Source of the DNA: Verrucomicrobiia bacterium DG1235
GTDB lineage: Bacteria; Verrucomicrobiota; Verrucomicrobiia; Opitutales; Opitutaceae
Length of the DNA stretch: 64,000 nt
Direction: 5' to 3'
Assembly: GCA_000155695.1 (NCBI GenBank)
Contig: DS990592.1
Coordinates: forward strand, 2,899,973-2,963,972
Position numbers and translations under genes: made by a program. Every line of letters starts with the position of its first letter. Positions within the stretch are counted from its first letter, which is position 1. Below are positions 1-8,385 of the stretch, one piece after another. The notes beneath the pieces are model-generated. The model saw nothing but the letters and a program-made list of their open reading frames with translations. It had not been told where the DNA came from and made no database searches.

Positions 1-1238
1 GGATTCTGATAATCTCCATAGCCTTCCGCCCAAGAGTTAGAGCGCTCGTAGTCGCCACGGAACACTTGATCAATCGCGAGATCGAAGTTCAAAGCGTACG
101 CGATGCCGACGCGGATATCCTTGTTGCTGAGCAAAGGCTTAGACTTGTTTAGCCAAACACCCCAGTTCGGACGCGGCTTATCAGTGTAGAAAACATACTT
201 CCCAACATAGCCCTTTTGCACGACTTCGTCGGTGTTGGGCAACTTAAGATGCCAGAATTCCGGAAGCGTTAGAGCGAAATAGTCCAACTCTCCCTTCTTG
301 AAAGCCTCGAGGGCCTTGTCTTGGTCTCGAATCGTAGTGAAGACGCGCTTGTCTGGATTGAAGCGATTTCTCCAGAAACGTTTATCGTCAGCCCACCAGT
401 CTTTCACACGAGTTACCGCGATAGTGCGGCCCTTCTTGATATCCTTCTCAAGCACCACATACGGACCAGCAGTCGGCTCGAAAGTCCACTGGTAGCGGGT
501 AGTAAAGTCCTCGCCATAATCCTTGTAATGATGGCTCGGCACAGGACGCACGTCCTCTTCGAACAAACGGAAAATGTCAGGCTTGGCCTCCTTCACCCCA
601 ATCGAAATCGTGTAGTCGTCATACTTGGTAACGTTCGTGTAAGTCGCCCCCATCGTGTACCAGTTCGTCGACCATGGCTCCTGGTGGAAGCTCTGCTGCA
701 TGAAATAGAACATGAACAAATAGTCGTCCGCAGTGATCTTTACCCCATCGGAATACTCTGCCTTGGGATCGAGCTTAAAGAAGACGCGCTTGTTCTCCCA
801 ATCGATCGACCACGCCTCGCAAAGTCCGGGATAATACTCGCCTGGAATGTTTGGATGCGGATGCACCACGCGCATGCCGTAGTCGTCATTCAAAAACTTT
901 CTAAATGCGCTGTTGGAGTCAGGTCCGATGATTCGCAAAGTACGCGGATAGGAAATTTGCCAATCGTAGAGAACGCCGCCGCGCTTGGCGTCAGGAGATG
1001 CGAATTCCGGTAGATCGCTCGAATCCTCCCAATCGATATCCGCCGGCAAGTCTTCCGGACTGGCGAAAACGAAAAAGTCGGGATGCTCCGCGTAGTACGC
1101 CTTGGCCTCCTCAAGCGCAGCTCCAGAACCGGCCTCGACCGCTTCCTCTTCTTTATCTCCGGAACAGCCAGCGAGAGTAAGCGCCAGAATGGCGACTGGT
1201 GCGGCAATCCAATTTCGTGTGCGTTTTGTACGTATCAT
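1..1238 (-). CDS. yejA: YejA-like peptide ABC transporter substrate-binding lipoprotein (partial, 3' end outside window)
   Basis: The minus-strand frame is open from an ATG at 1238 to the left edge (about 412 residues seen), so the C-terminus is missing. The start follows an AGGAGAGAGG stretch. The N-terminus MIRTKRTRNW leads into a hydrophobic segment ending in the lipobox TLAGC (Cys25), then an acidic linker, which predicts a lipid-anchored exported protein. The body has the extended family 5 (oligopeptide/YejA) binding-protein style, for example PDAKRGGVLYDW, YPGLCEAWSIDW and YSDGVKITADDY. It lies 14 bp downstream of yejE in a yejB-yejE-yejA operon. The expected job is to capture peptides (microcin C-type or oligopeptides) for the YejBE permease. 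The exact substrate is unknown. The ATPase gene (yejF) is not in the window and may lie further left. Confidence 0.9.
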   Translation of the reverse strand, partial: MIRTKRTRNWIAAPVAILALTLAGCSGDKEEEAVEAGSGAALEEAKAYYAEHPDFFVFASPEDLPADIDWEDSSDLPEFASPDAKRGGVLYDWQISYPRTLRIIGPDSNSAFRKFLNDDYGMRVVHPHPNIPGEYYPGLCEAWSIDWENKRVFFKLDPKAEYSDGVKITADDYLFMFYFMQQSFHQEPWSTNWYTMGATYTNVTKYDDYTISIGVKEAKPDIFRLFEEDVRPVPSHHYKDYGEDFTTRYQWTFEPTAGPYVVLEKDIKKGRTIAVTRVKDWWADDKRFWRNRFNPDKRVFTTIRDQDKALEAFKKGELDYFALTLPEFWHLKLPNTDEVVQKGYVGKYVFYTDKPRPNWGVWLNKSKPLLSNKDIRVGIAYALNFDLAIDQVFRGDYERSNSWAEGYGDYQN

Positions 1239-1252
1239 TTATTTCCTCTCTC

Positions 1253-2305
1253 CTACTGGTACAGGGTGAATTTCTTGGGATCGAAGGCCTCGCGAACGGC
1301 CTCCCCGATGAATGTGACAAGCAATAGTATAGTCACCATTGCAGAAAAGGTTGAGAGCACGATCCACGGAGCGTGCAAATTCGTGGTCCCTTGCTTCAGC
1401 AGTTCGCCCCAACTCGGAGTGGGCACGGGCAAGCCGAAGTTCAAAAAGTCGAGCGCCGTGAGGCCCGTAATCGCAGCTGCCACCGTGAAGGGAATAAAGG
1501 TGACGAGCGTCGAAAGCGAATTCGGCAACACATGCTTAAAGATGATCCGAGCATTCCCAGCTCCGAGCGCCTCTGCGGCCGCCACATAGTCGCGGGCCTT
1601 CTCTTTGTACGCCCCGGAACGCATGTAGAAAGTCATGCCTGTCCACGAAAAGGCGACCACGATTAGAAGCAGCTTCCAGAAATCCGGCGTCGTGACGGAG
1701 GCGACGATTATCACGACATACAGAAAGGGTATGTTCGACCAAATCTCGATAAGACGCTGGCCGATCAAATCGAACTTGCCCCCGAAATAACCCATCGAGC
1801 AACCAATGCCGACCCCGATCAAATAAACCAAGCTCACGTAGCCCGCCGAAAAATAAAGGACGATGCGGAATCCATAGACGAGTCGGGCGAGCACATCGCG
1901 AGCCGTCTTGTCGGTACCCAAGAAATGGCTCTCCGCAAAGGACGGCTTGAAAGGAGGATAGAGACCATCCTTAAAATCGCTCTCGTTCGGACCATAAGGG
2001 ACCAAGGGCAAAAGCACCCAATTTTCGCTTCCTTCCTCCTCCCATTTTTGAGCAAGGTCCCGGTAGTTCGCCTCGAAGGAATAGTCCTCCCCGAAGTCCG
2101 TTCCGGAATACTGGTCACCGTAAGTCGGGAAATACAGCTCGCCTTCGTAGCTCACGATCAAGGCGCGATTGCTGACCCATAGTTCCGCCCCAAGAGCGAG
2201 AATCGATAGAACGCAAAATACGATAAGAGAAATGAACCCGCGACGATTGGAGCGAAAGCGCTCGAGCTTCTTGCGGGTTAAAGGATTAAGCTTAAACTTC
2301 AGCAT
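1253..2305 (-). CDS. yejE: ABC transporter permease YejE
   Basis: This 350-aa inner-membrane permease subunit belongs to the dipeptide/oligopeptide class. The N-terminal region (LNPLTRKKLERFRSNRRGF, then one membrane helix and VSYEGELYFPTYG) is the YejE-type extension. The C-terminal half carries about five membrane segments and the EAA loop that contacts the ATPase (DYVAAAEALGAGNARIIFKH). It is 17 bp downstream of yejB and 14 bp upstream of yejA, so the three are probably one transcript. With YejB it should form the translocation pore for peptides delivered by the YejA-like lipoprotein. Confidence 0.93.
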   Translation of the reverse strand: MLKFKLNPLTRKKLERFRSNRRGFISLIVFCVLSILALGAELWVSNRALIVSYEGELYFPTYGDQYSGTDFGEDYSFEANYRDLAQKWEEEGSENWVLLPLVPYGPNESDFKDGLYPPFKPSFAESHFLGTDKTARDVLARLVYGFRIVLYFSAGYVSLVYLIGVGIGCSMGYFGGKFDLIGQRLIEIWSNIPFLYVVIIVASVTTPDFWKLLLIVVAFSWTGMTFYMRSGAYKEKARDYVAAAEALGAGNARIIFKHVLPNSLSTLVTFIPFTVAAAITGLTALDFLNFGLPVPTPSWGELLKQGTTNLHAPWIVLSTFSAMVTILLLVTFIGEAVREAFDPKKFTLYQ

Positions 2306-2322
2306 CGGTATCAGGATTCTGA

Positions 2323-3336
2323 CTACTTGAAGCGAACGCGTGGATCAGCCAGAGCGACGAGCGCGTCGCCAATGAGGTTGCCAACCAACATGAATACCGA
2401 AGATATGAGCAAAACCCCCATAACGATCGGATAGTCGCGCTCCAAGGTGGACGTGTACCCGAGCAAGCCGAGCCCGTCTATGTCGAAGATTGATTCGATA
2501 AGGAAGGAACCGGTGACGAATATCGTAAAGCTTTGCCCAAAATTCGTCGCGATCGGGATCAAGGAGTTTCGCAAGGCGTGCTTAAAAACGGAACGCTTGA
2601 AACTCACGCCCTTCGCTACCGCCGTTCTCACGTAATCCGCGGCGAGGTTCTCCAGAAGATGATTCTTCATCAGCAGCGTCACGAATGCAAAGCTGCCAAT
2701 CAGATAACAGCTCAGCGGCAAGGCAGCATGATGGAAGAGATCCACCACTTGCTCCCAAAAGGTCATGTACTCCGCATCGTAACTTCGAAAATTTCCCATC
2801 GGAAACCACTCCCAACGCGCCGCCGGATAAACGACCAGCAAAGACCCCAGCACATAACCTGGAATCGCGTATCCACCAAATATGACAATCGACGTGATAT
2901 TGTCAGTATAAGTCATGTGCTTGATCGCCTTTAAGACCCCTAATGGCACGCACACCGCATATGTAATTAACAATGTCATTCCTCCATAAAAGAAAGAAAC
3001 CGGAAGCCGCTCCTTTATCATGCTCCACACGGAGTCATTGTAGATGTTGGAAGTACCAAGATCTCCCTGCACGACCTTCCCAAGCCAGTTGACGTAGGCC
3101 ACGTACCAAGGCTTATCCAGACCGAAGTAAGCCTTCATATTCTCGATCTGCTCCTCGGAGAGAGCCGCTCCACGAGAAGCCCCTCCACCGCCCTCTTCCG
3201 CTGCCATTTGAGCAGTCATTAACATTCTCTCGAAAGGACCTCCTGGCACAAATCGAGTGATTGCGAAGACAATCATAGTCACCCCAATCAACGTGGGAGG
3301 AATGAGCAGTAGTCTTCGAAGAAAGTAATCGCGCAT
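2323..3336 (-). CDS. yejB: ABC transporter permease YejB
   Basis: This 337-aa permease starts MRDYFLRRLLLIPPTLIGVT, the typical first helix of DppB/OppB-like subunits. It has about six membrane helices, a large periplasmic loop (residues about 40-100) and a C-terminal EAA motif (DYVRTAVAKGVSFKRSVFKH). It is first in the yejB-yejE-yejA operon. The promoter should lie in the interval before 3336, shared with the divergent methyltransferase gene. That interval is only 15 bp if the methyltransferase starts at 3352, but about 140 bp if its ancestral start at 3479 is right. Confidence 0.93.
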   Translation of the reverse strand: MRDYFLRRLLLIPPTLIGVTMIVFAITRFVPGGPFERMLMTAQMAAEEGGGGASRGAALSEEQIENMKAYFGLDKPWYVAYVNWLGKVVQGDLGTSNIYNDSVWSMIKERLPVSFFYGGMTLLITYAVCVPLGVLKAIKHMTYTDNITSIVIFGGYAIPGYVLGSLLVVYPAARWEWFPMGNFRSYDAEYMTFWEQVVDLFHHAALPLSCYLIGSFAFVTLLMKNHLLENLAADYVRTAVAKGVSFKRSVFKHALRNSLIPIATNFGQSFTIFVTGSFLIESIFDIDGLGLLGYTSTLERDYPIVMGVLLISSVFMLVGNLIGDALVALADPRVRFK

Positions 3337-3351
3337 AGCTTATCTTAAACA

Positions 3352-4206
3352 GTGGTGGTGAAACGAAAAATAAGGGAGGGCATTTCCCCAAAAAGCAAGT
3401 CCGAGCTCCCAGCAACTTTCAGGCCGTGGCCTGCCGCGACACTTGCTTTACGTACTTTCCCTCCTACCTTGTCCCGAAATGTACGAGCACTCCGCCGCTA
3501 CTACGACCTCATCTACAGAAATCTCAAAGACTACAGCGATGAAGCTGCTAAAATTGACGCGCTGCTGAAGCGATTCGATCCGATTCCCAAGCAAATTCTC
3601 GACATCGCATGCGGCACCGGCGAACACGCCCTCCAGCTCAGTCAACACTTCGGCTACGAAGTGGACGGAATCGACATTCAATCGAGCTTCATCGAAATCG
3701 CGAAAGGCAAACTGCCGAATGCCCGCTTCGAGGTCGCCGATATGCGAAACTTCTCTCTTGGCAGAACATACGACGCAGCCCTCTGCCTCTTCAGCTCGAT
3801 AGGCTATGTCGAAACGATAGATGCGCTTCAAGACGCTCTCGCCTGCATCGCCCGACACCTCAATCCCGGAGGCTGGCTCATCTGCGAGCCATGGGTCTCC
3901 ACGGAGAATTGGACGCCCGGGCTTGTTGATGTTACCCATGCTAGCGATCCCCAGAGCGATACAGAGGTCTCTCGCACCCGACGTGGTGAGACAGACGGAT
4001 CCGTAGCCGTCATGAAAATCGATTACGCCATCAGCACCGCAGCCGGTAAAAAAAAGCTAGCCGAAACGCATCGACTCGGCCTCTTCACGGATAAGGAAAT
4101 CGAAATCGCCCTCGAAAAAGCCGGATTCAGTTTTCAGTGGGGAGAACATGGCCTGCACAACGGAAGAATCGTGTTCGCGAAACGACTGTCCGACCAGTGC
4201 AGCTGA
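3352..4206 (+). CDS. Class I SAM-dependent methyltransferase (5' end probably frameshifted)
   Basis: The frame encodes a Rossmann-fold methyltransferase with motif I ILDIACGTGEHALQL, an acidic loop VDGIDIQ, and post-motifs ALCLFSSIGYV and LNPGGWLICEPW. The substrate cannot be told. The only in-frame start is a GTG at 3352, giving a non-conserved leader of about 48 residues and leaving 15 bp to the divergent yejB. An ATG at 3479 in another frame reads MYEHSA and stops matching exactly where this frame begins YYDLIYR. Adding one base near 3498 would give MYEHSA-x-YYDLIYRNLKDY, the usual N-terminus for this family. I infer a 1-bp deletion or sequence error there. The enzyme is likely functional only if that is an error or the GTG start works. 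Confidence 0.8.
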   Translation: MVVKRKIREGISPKSKSELPATFRPWPAATLALRTFPPTLSRNVRALRRYYDLIYRNLKDYSDEAAKIDALLKRFDPIPKQILDIACGTGEHALQLSQHFGYEVDGIDIQSSFIEIAKGKLPNARFEVADMRNFSLGRTYDAALCLFSSIGYVETIDALQDALACIARHLNPGGWLICEPWVSTENWTPGLVDVTHASDPQSDTEVSRTRRGETDGSVAVMKIDYAISTAAGKKKLAETHRLGLFTDKEIEIALEKAGFSFQWGEHGLHNGRIVFAKRLSDQCS

Positions 4207-4208
4207 AT

Positions 4209-4655
4209 CTAGGAAGCCTCGGCCAAATGCGCCGGAAGGTTCCAATTACCCCAGTATTTCACGATGTCACCCATCATGTCGCAAAGCGTCTTCAGCTCGT
4301 AGGGCTTGATCAAATAGCTGTTCGCTCGCTTCTCGTAAGCTTCCTTCCGATCCCTGCTGGCGGCGGAGGTGGACAGAATCAACACCGGGATATGCTTGAG
4401 ATCCTCGTCGTTTTTAACCTGATCCAGTACCTCAAGACCACTGAGCTTCGGCATGTTGAGGTCGAGCAATACCACGTCCGGCAGCTCACGATCCGCGTAC
4501 TCGCCCTCCGCTCTCAAAAACCTCAAAGCCTCCTCGCCGTCACTCGCAAAATTCAAGTTATCAACGACTCCAGCTTTCTTGAAGCCAAACTTGATGAGCT
4601 CGAGATGCGACTCGCTGTCGTCCACTATCAAATACCTTGAGTTTCTTTCCGTCAT
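4209..4655 (-). CDS. Single-domain response regulator (receiver)
   Basis: This 148-aa protein consists of a CheY-like receiver only. Acidic pocket Asp12/Asp13 lies in YLIVDDSE, the phospho-acceptor Asp65 in VVLLDLNMP, the switch Thr/Ser in LILSTSA, and Lys117 in YLIKPYE. This is the Rcp1-like class that docks with phytochrome- or HAMP-type kinases. I chose the ATG at 4655 (MTERNSRY) because it sits 13 bp after the kinase stop codon. The open frame continues upstream to 4703 inside the kinase, but without a receiver motif. It is last in a binding-protein, kinase, receiver operon and has no output domain, so it must act on a partner protein or relay phosphate elsewhere. Confidence 0.88.
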   Translation of the reverse strand: MTERNSRYLIVDDSESHLELIKFGFKKAGVVDNLNFASDGEEALRFLRAEGEYADRELPDVVLLDLNMPKLSGLEVLDQVKNDEDLKHIPVLILSTSAASRDRKEAYEKRANSYLIKPYELKTLCDMMGDIVKYWGNWNLPAHLAEAS

Positions 4656-4668
4656 ATTATCGTTGGTT

Positions 4669-6513
4669 TTAAATCTCATAAGCCAATGTTGGCACGCGCG
4701 CAAAGCTCAAACGAAAGGTCGCCCCCTTGCCTAGAGCAGAATCGAGCCAAACGTCTCCGCCGAAAGATCGCATCGTCTTCCTGACAATTGACAGACCCAC
4801 GCCCGATCCGGGTTTCGAAACGTCAAGTCGATTGAACAGGCCAAAAACCTTCTCATGATACGCCGGATCCACTCCGATCCCTAAATCCCGCACATACAGC
4901 TCAACCGCGTCCCCCGTCTCCTTCGCCTCTATCTCAATCACGTTCGGATTTCCATTCAGCGAATGCCCATACTTCAAAGCGTTCCCTATCAAATTATCAA
5001 TCACTTGAGAAAGGCGTACCCTATTCATCGATACAGCTGGCAGATTCGGCTGCACGCGGACCTCAAAGCCTTCCTCAGCGATTTTCTGTTCATAGCTTTC
5101 AACAATCTCATCCACCAGCGGACTCAACTCAACCTCCTCCACCTCTACGTCCACCTTGCCCACGCGACTCAAGTCAAGCAGGTGATGAATGAGCTCCACC
5201 ATGCGGGCGTTCGCCTTCTCAAGCTGGCCGAGCTTCGCAAAAGCCTCGTCGGGCTCCCCCATTTCCTTGAGCTCCCGCATCATGCCAATAAACCCCTGAC
5301 TCGTCACGATTGGCGATTTCAAGTCATGGGATACAGTATAAACGAAACTCTCCATCTCTTCATTCGCCCGCTCTAGCTGGCCCGTCTTCGCGTCGAGCTC
5401 ACCGCGCATTCGCTCCGACTCCTCCAACAAGCCTTCTGTCTCCAAATTCTTCTTACGAAAAACTTCCGCAGCCTCAGCCATGGTTCCAATCTCGTCATTA
5501 CGAGCGGACGCGTCGAAACTCGCTTTCTTATCTCCCGAAGCAAGCCGCCTCAACACATCCGTTATGCTCGTAATCGGACCTACCGTACTCCTGGCAACGA
5601 GCACCGACGCGACCAACGCCCCCATTGCCGCGACCAATGTAAGCCAAAGCACTATTTTCCTTCGATCATCCGCTGCAGCGAAGGTCTTATTCCTCAATTC
5701 ATGTAAAGACTCGAATCCTCGAACCTTGAGAGCTTCCACATTATAGGAAAACTCTGAAGACTGGCCGGCCATCACCACGTTCACCAAAAACAGGTAGGCA
5801 CGCGTCGCCTGGACCGCTCGCAAAAAATCCGCTTCGTAGGTATCCAAGCTCTCCACGAACGTTCCAATCGCCACCTCTGTGGCGAACGCGGACCCTCCGG
5901 GCATGTTTGCCATAGCTTGCTTTACCTCTAACACTCTTTCCTTCGCTTCGTTCACCAAACTAGTGTCCAAATACTTGAAATAGTCTGCAGCCGCCCGCCT
6001 CATCTGATAAAGCTTTCGGAACGCCTCTCCCGTCGCCACGTCACTTACATCCTGGTCGGCAAAGGTCTGAAGCATGCCCGATAAAATCGCGAAATCATCA
6101 ACCAGCCTCTTGTCCACATACTCGCTGCGAAGGCGGCGCTCAACGATAGCCGATTCGAAATTCTCCATATAGGTCCCAAGATGCTCCTTCATCTTAGACA
6201 GGTACCCAAGCGATTCTTCATCAGTCTCCCGAGACAATAAAGCATTTATTCTCGAATCAATTTCCTTCTCCAGAAAGCGAGCTTTCTGGACCATTCCATC
6301 GTATCCAGTAAAAATATACATCTGAACGTTTCCGTTCAGCTCTTCCGCTAAGCCATCCAGCTGAGAAAGCTGCAGCGTCCGAGTCGCGTCCTGGTCGAAA
6401 TTCTTAAAGTCGAAGACAATCTCGTTAATGGAATGCCTTCCCATATAAGCTATGCCAAACACCATCGCGACCACGATGCCAAACCCAAGATAGACCTTTG
6501 CTCTAATCTTCAT
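4669..6513 (-). CDS. HAMP-domain sensor histidine kinase
   Basis: The start is set at the ATG at 6513 (MKIRAKVYLGFG, first membrane helix), giving 614 aa. A longer frame to 6603 would overlap the upstream gene. Order: membrane helix, a periplasmic helical bundle of about 270 residues without a recognised ligand fold, a second helix (VLWLTLVAAMGALVASVLVA), HAMP (ITDVLRRLASGDKKASFDAS), a short coiled coil, HisKA with H-box SHDLKSP (His396), and HATPase with N-box NLIGNALKYG, G1 DLGIGV and G2 GSGVGLSIV. All catalytic parts are present. It sits between a binding-protein gene and a lone receiver, so it probably senses ligand through the binding protein and phosphorylates the receiver. Confidence 0.9.
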   Translation of the reverse strand: MKIRAKVYLGFGIVVAMVFGIAYMGRHSINEIVFDFKNFDQDATRTLQLSQLDGLAEELNGNVQMYIFTGYDGMVQKARFLEKEIDSRINALLSRETDEESLGYLSKMKEHLGTYMENFESAIVERRLRSEYVDKRLVDDFAILSGMLQTFADQDVSDVATGEAFRKLYQMRRAAADYFKYLDTSLVNEAKERVLEVKQAMANMPGGSAFATEVAIGTFVESLDTYEADFLRAVQATRAYLFLVNVVMAGQSSEFSYNVEALKVRGFESLHELRNKTFAAADDRRKIVLWLTLVAAMGALVASVLVARSTVGPITSITDVLRRLASGDKKASFDASARNDEIGTMAEAAEVFRKKNLETEGLLEESERMRGELDAKTGQLERANEEMESFVYTVSHDLKSPIVTSQGFIGMMRELKEMGEPDEAFAKLGQLEKANARMVELIHHLLDLSRVGKVDVEVEEVELSPLVDEIVESYEQKIAEEGFEVRVQPNLPAVSMNRVRLSQVIDNLIGNALKYGHSLNGNPNVIEIEAKETGDAVELYVRDLGIGVDPAYHEKVFGLFNRLDVSKPGSGVGLSIVRKTMRSFGGDVWLDSALGKGATFRLSFARVPTLAYEI

Positions 6514-6536
6514 GCAACACAGTATCCAATCTATCC

Positions 6537-7832
6537 CTACGAAACCATAAACTCGTACCAACGCTGCAGACTGTACTCGTAAACGTCCATTACGGTATTC
6601 CACACAGCCACGTTGCTGAAACGCTTATCGTAAGACCCACCCCTGCGAACCTCGCCCTCAACCACAGTCACCTTCCCGTCCGTTCCCAGCAATTGCCCCC
6701 GAGCTGGCTGGCCCGCATACCAATAATCCCACTCCGCGTCGGACAAATGCTCCCGAGAGCGCTCAGGATTCGAAATATAGTAGCCTTGACGAGCGATGAA
6801 CGCGCCCGGCCAACCGGACAGCCACCAATTCATAAACCTGTAGGCCGCCTCCTTCACCGGACCTTCCGTAGTCCGCGAAAGACACATCACCCCATGCCAA
6901 GCACGGTAGCCCTCCTTCGGCGCAGCGTATACGCACGGAATGCCCATTCCGTTCAAAGTCGAAACACCCGGCGAAAACATGCTCTGCACAGACACCTGTC
7001 CACTCGCCATAAAATCCACGCTCTGAGGGACAGAACTCCAAACACCTCGAAAATGTCCCCGCTCCTTGTACTCCACGAGAATCTTAAAAAGCTGGTCGAC
7101 CTCCCCTCGCGTCATCGCCCCGATATCCTTGAAACTCATCAAACCCTTAGCCTCCGCTGCAAGCGCCGCATCGAAAATGCCAATCGTCGGAGCGTTCACC
7201 AGAGCGACTTTTCCCCGATAGCTATCGTCAAGCAACCACCCCCAACTCTCCGTCTCATACGGCAGGCCTCGAGGAATCACCGCCGCGTTATACCCAATCG
7301 AATCCGTGTTGTGGACATACGGAAGAAAGCTCAACTTTCCCGTACGCTTGGAGCCCAGCGTCCCATCCTCCTGCACGTTGATGATCCGAAACGGCGCATC
7401 CCCCTTCCCCAAAGGAGCCTCAGGAGTCAGACGGCCCGTCTTCGTCAATCCATTCACCTCACCCCACCGCTCAATTCTTCCCGTCTCGATCGGTTGAATA
7501 GCATTCGCCTGCCAAAGCACCCTTATGCTGTCAGACCACTGCTCGTAGAGATCAAAACTCTCCGGCTCGGTCGACGCCTTGTGCAGCACCTCCGCGCTGC
7601 CGCCCGGATAAAACTCGATAGCGAATCCCAACTCCTCCTGAGCCCGCAGGCGAATCGCCTCTTGCAACGTAACATGCGTGCCGCGAACGCGAAGCACCAC
7701 CGGCGAAGTCTTTGCCCGCACGTACGGAGCTCCCGCTAGCCAGGCCGCCGCACCAGACGCCGCTACTACTCCCTTCGAGACAAAGCGCCGACGCGAAATA
7801 TCGCTCGTTCTATCATCGCGGGCCGGATTCAT
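6537..7832 (-). CDS. Tat-exported PotD-like substrate-binding protein, orphan of its transporter
   Basis: This 431-aa protein has an N-terminal twin-arginine signal (SRRRFVSKG, then a hydrophobic run ending APYVRAKT). The body resembles ABC-type spermidine/putrescine or iron-binding proteins: VLRVRGTHVTLQEAIRLRAQ, LPYVHNTDSIGYN, and C-terminal RFMNWWLSGWPGAFIARQGY. No permease or ATPase gene is next to it. Instead it is followed after 23 bp by a membrane histidine kinase and then a receiver. I infer a sensory role, presenting a bound ligand to the kinase. A free-standing transporter component remains possible. Confidence 0.85.
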   Translation of the reverse strand: MNPARDDRTSDISRRRFVSKGVVAASGAAAWLAGAPYVRAKTSPVVLRVRGTHVTLQEAIRLRAQEELGFAIEFYPGGSAEVLHKASTEPESFDLYEQWSDSIRVLWQANAIQPIETGRIERWGEVNGLTKTGRLTPEAPLGKGDAPFRIINVQEDGTLGSKRTGKLSFLPYVHNTDSIGYNAAVIPRGLPYETESWGWLLDDSYRGKVALVNAPTIGIFDAALAAEAKGLMSFKDIGAMTRGEVDQLFKILVEYKERGHFRGVWSSVPQSVDFMASGQVSVQSMFSPGVSTLNGMGIPCVYAAPKEGYRAWHGVMCLSRTTEGPVKEAAYRFMNWWLSGWPGAFIARQGYYISNPERSREHLSDAEWDYWYAGQPARGQLLGTDGKVTVVEGEVRRGGSYDKRFSNVAVWNTVMDVYEYSLQRWYEFMVS

Positions 7833-8097
7833 CGATTAAGTAATGCGCTGTTAAGCTGAAGCATAGCTACTATCCAAAAAGGTAGTTCAAAGAAGCCCGA
7901 TTCGTAAATTTGGAAAGGGGCAAACTCACTTTTTACCAAGCCCTTCATATTCTCTGAAGCCGGTAGGACCACGCCATAACCTCACCAAAGGAACCGCCAA
8001 GGACTCCCTTCCCGCAATACACTCACCCTCTAAGTCCCTAATGTAGAAAGAGCTCCAGCCATCTCCATGAACAATCTGATGACCCTCACACACCTAT

Positions 8098-8136
8098 CAA
8101 AAATAAAGTCCGGCCCCCCAAGAGGGGGCCGGACTT
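8098..8136 (-). terminator. Rho-independent terminator (minus strand)
   Basis: AAGTCCGGCCCCC (8106-8118) and GGGGGCCGGACTT (8124-8136) form a perfect 13-bp stem with a 5-nt loop. On the minus strand it is followed by TTTATTTTTGA. It ends leftward transcripts, either from the MscS gene (250 bp away) or from a short transcript starting in the A+T-rich segment near 8300. Confidence 0.75.
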
Positions 8137-8167
8137 CTCCCAAACAACATAAAGAAAGTGACTGGAA

Positions 8168-8287
8168 CTAGCTGCCCAAGATGATCGGACTAAGCATAAT
8201 TCGCTGCATAGAAACAACCAATAGTTGGATCGGGGTTTGGAGCAAATCGTTTAGAGGTATGATTGTAAAAAAAATGATATTTAACAT
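8168..8287 (-). CDS. Possible small hydrophobic peptide (39 aa), weak
   Basis: A 39-codon minus-strand frame begins MLNIIFFTIIPLND and ends SPIILGS. It is rich in Ile and Leu and lies about 30 bp before a strong terminator. There is no Shine-Dalgarno site. A second frame of equal length (8190-8309, beginning MSKYIKKYVKYH) overlaps it. Either one, or a small non-coding RNA, could explain the promoter-like A+T-rich stretch and the terminator. No homologue is recognised. Confidence 0.15.
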   Translation of the reverse strand: MLNIIFFTIIPLNDLLQTPIQLLVVSMQRIMLSPIILGS

Positions 8288-8385
8288 ATTTTTTAATATA
8301 TTTACTCATCACGTAAGTGCTATTTTTTATCACAAATAGCGATTACCCTATAGTCTTTTCGCTCAGAAGAGGCATAGGATAAAAT

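Larger units (their letters stand above)
7833..8385. other. Intergenic stretch with terminator and A+T-rich segment
   Basis: There are 553 bp between the binding-protein start and the MscS stop. The part near 7833-7920 must hold the promoter of the binding-protein/kinase operon, but no clear -35/-10 pair stands out. A perfect 13-bp hairpin lies at 8106-8136. The segment 8238-8345 is strikingly A+T-rich for this genome. Two overlapping 39-codon frames read leftwards from it (8168-8287 and 8190-8309). No recognised gene was seen. Confidence 0.5.

Noticed and set aside
6693-7739. A 348-codon plus-strand frame opposite the binding-protein gene
   Set aside because: Arg-rich low-information sequence, antisense to a gene with clear family motifs.
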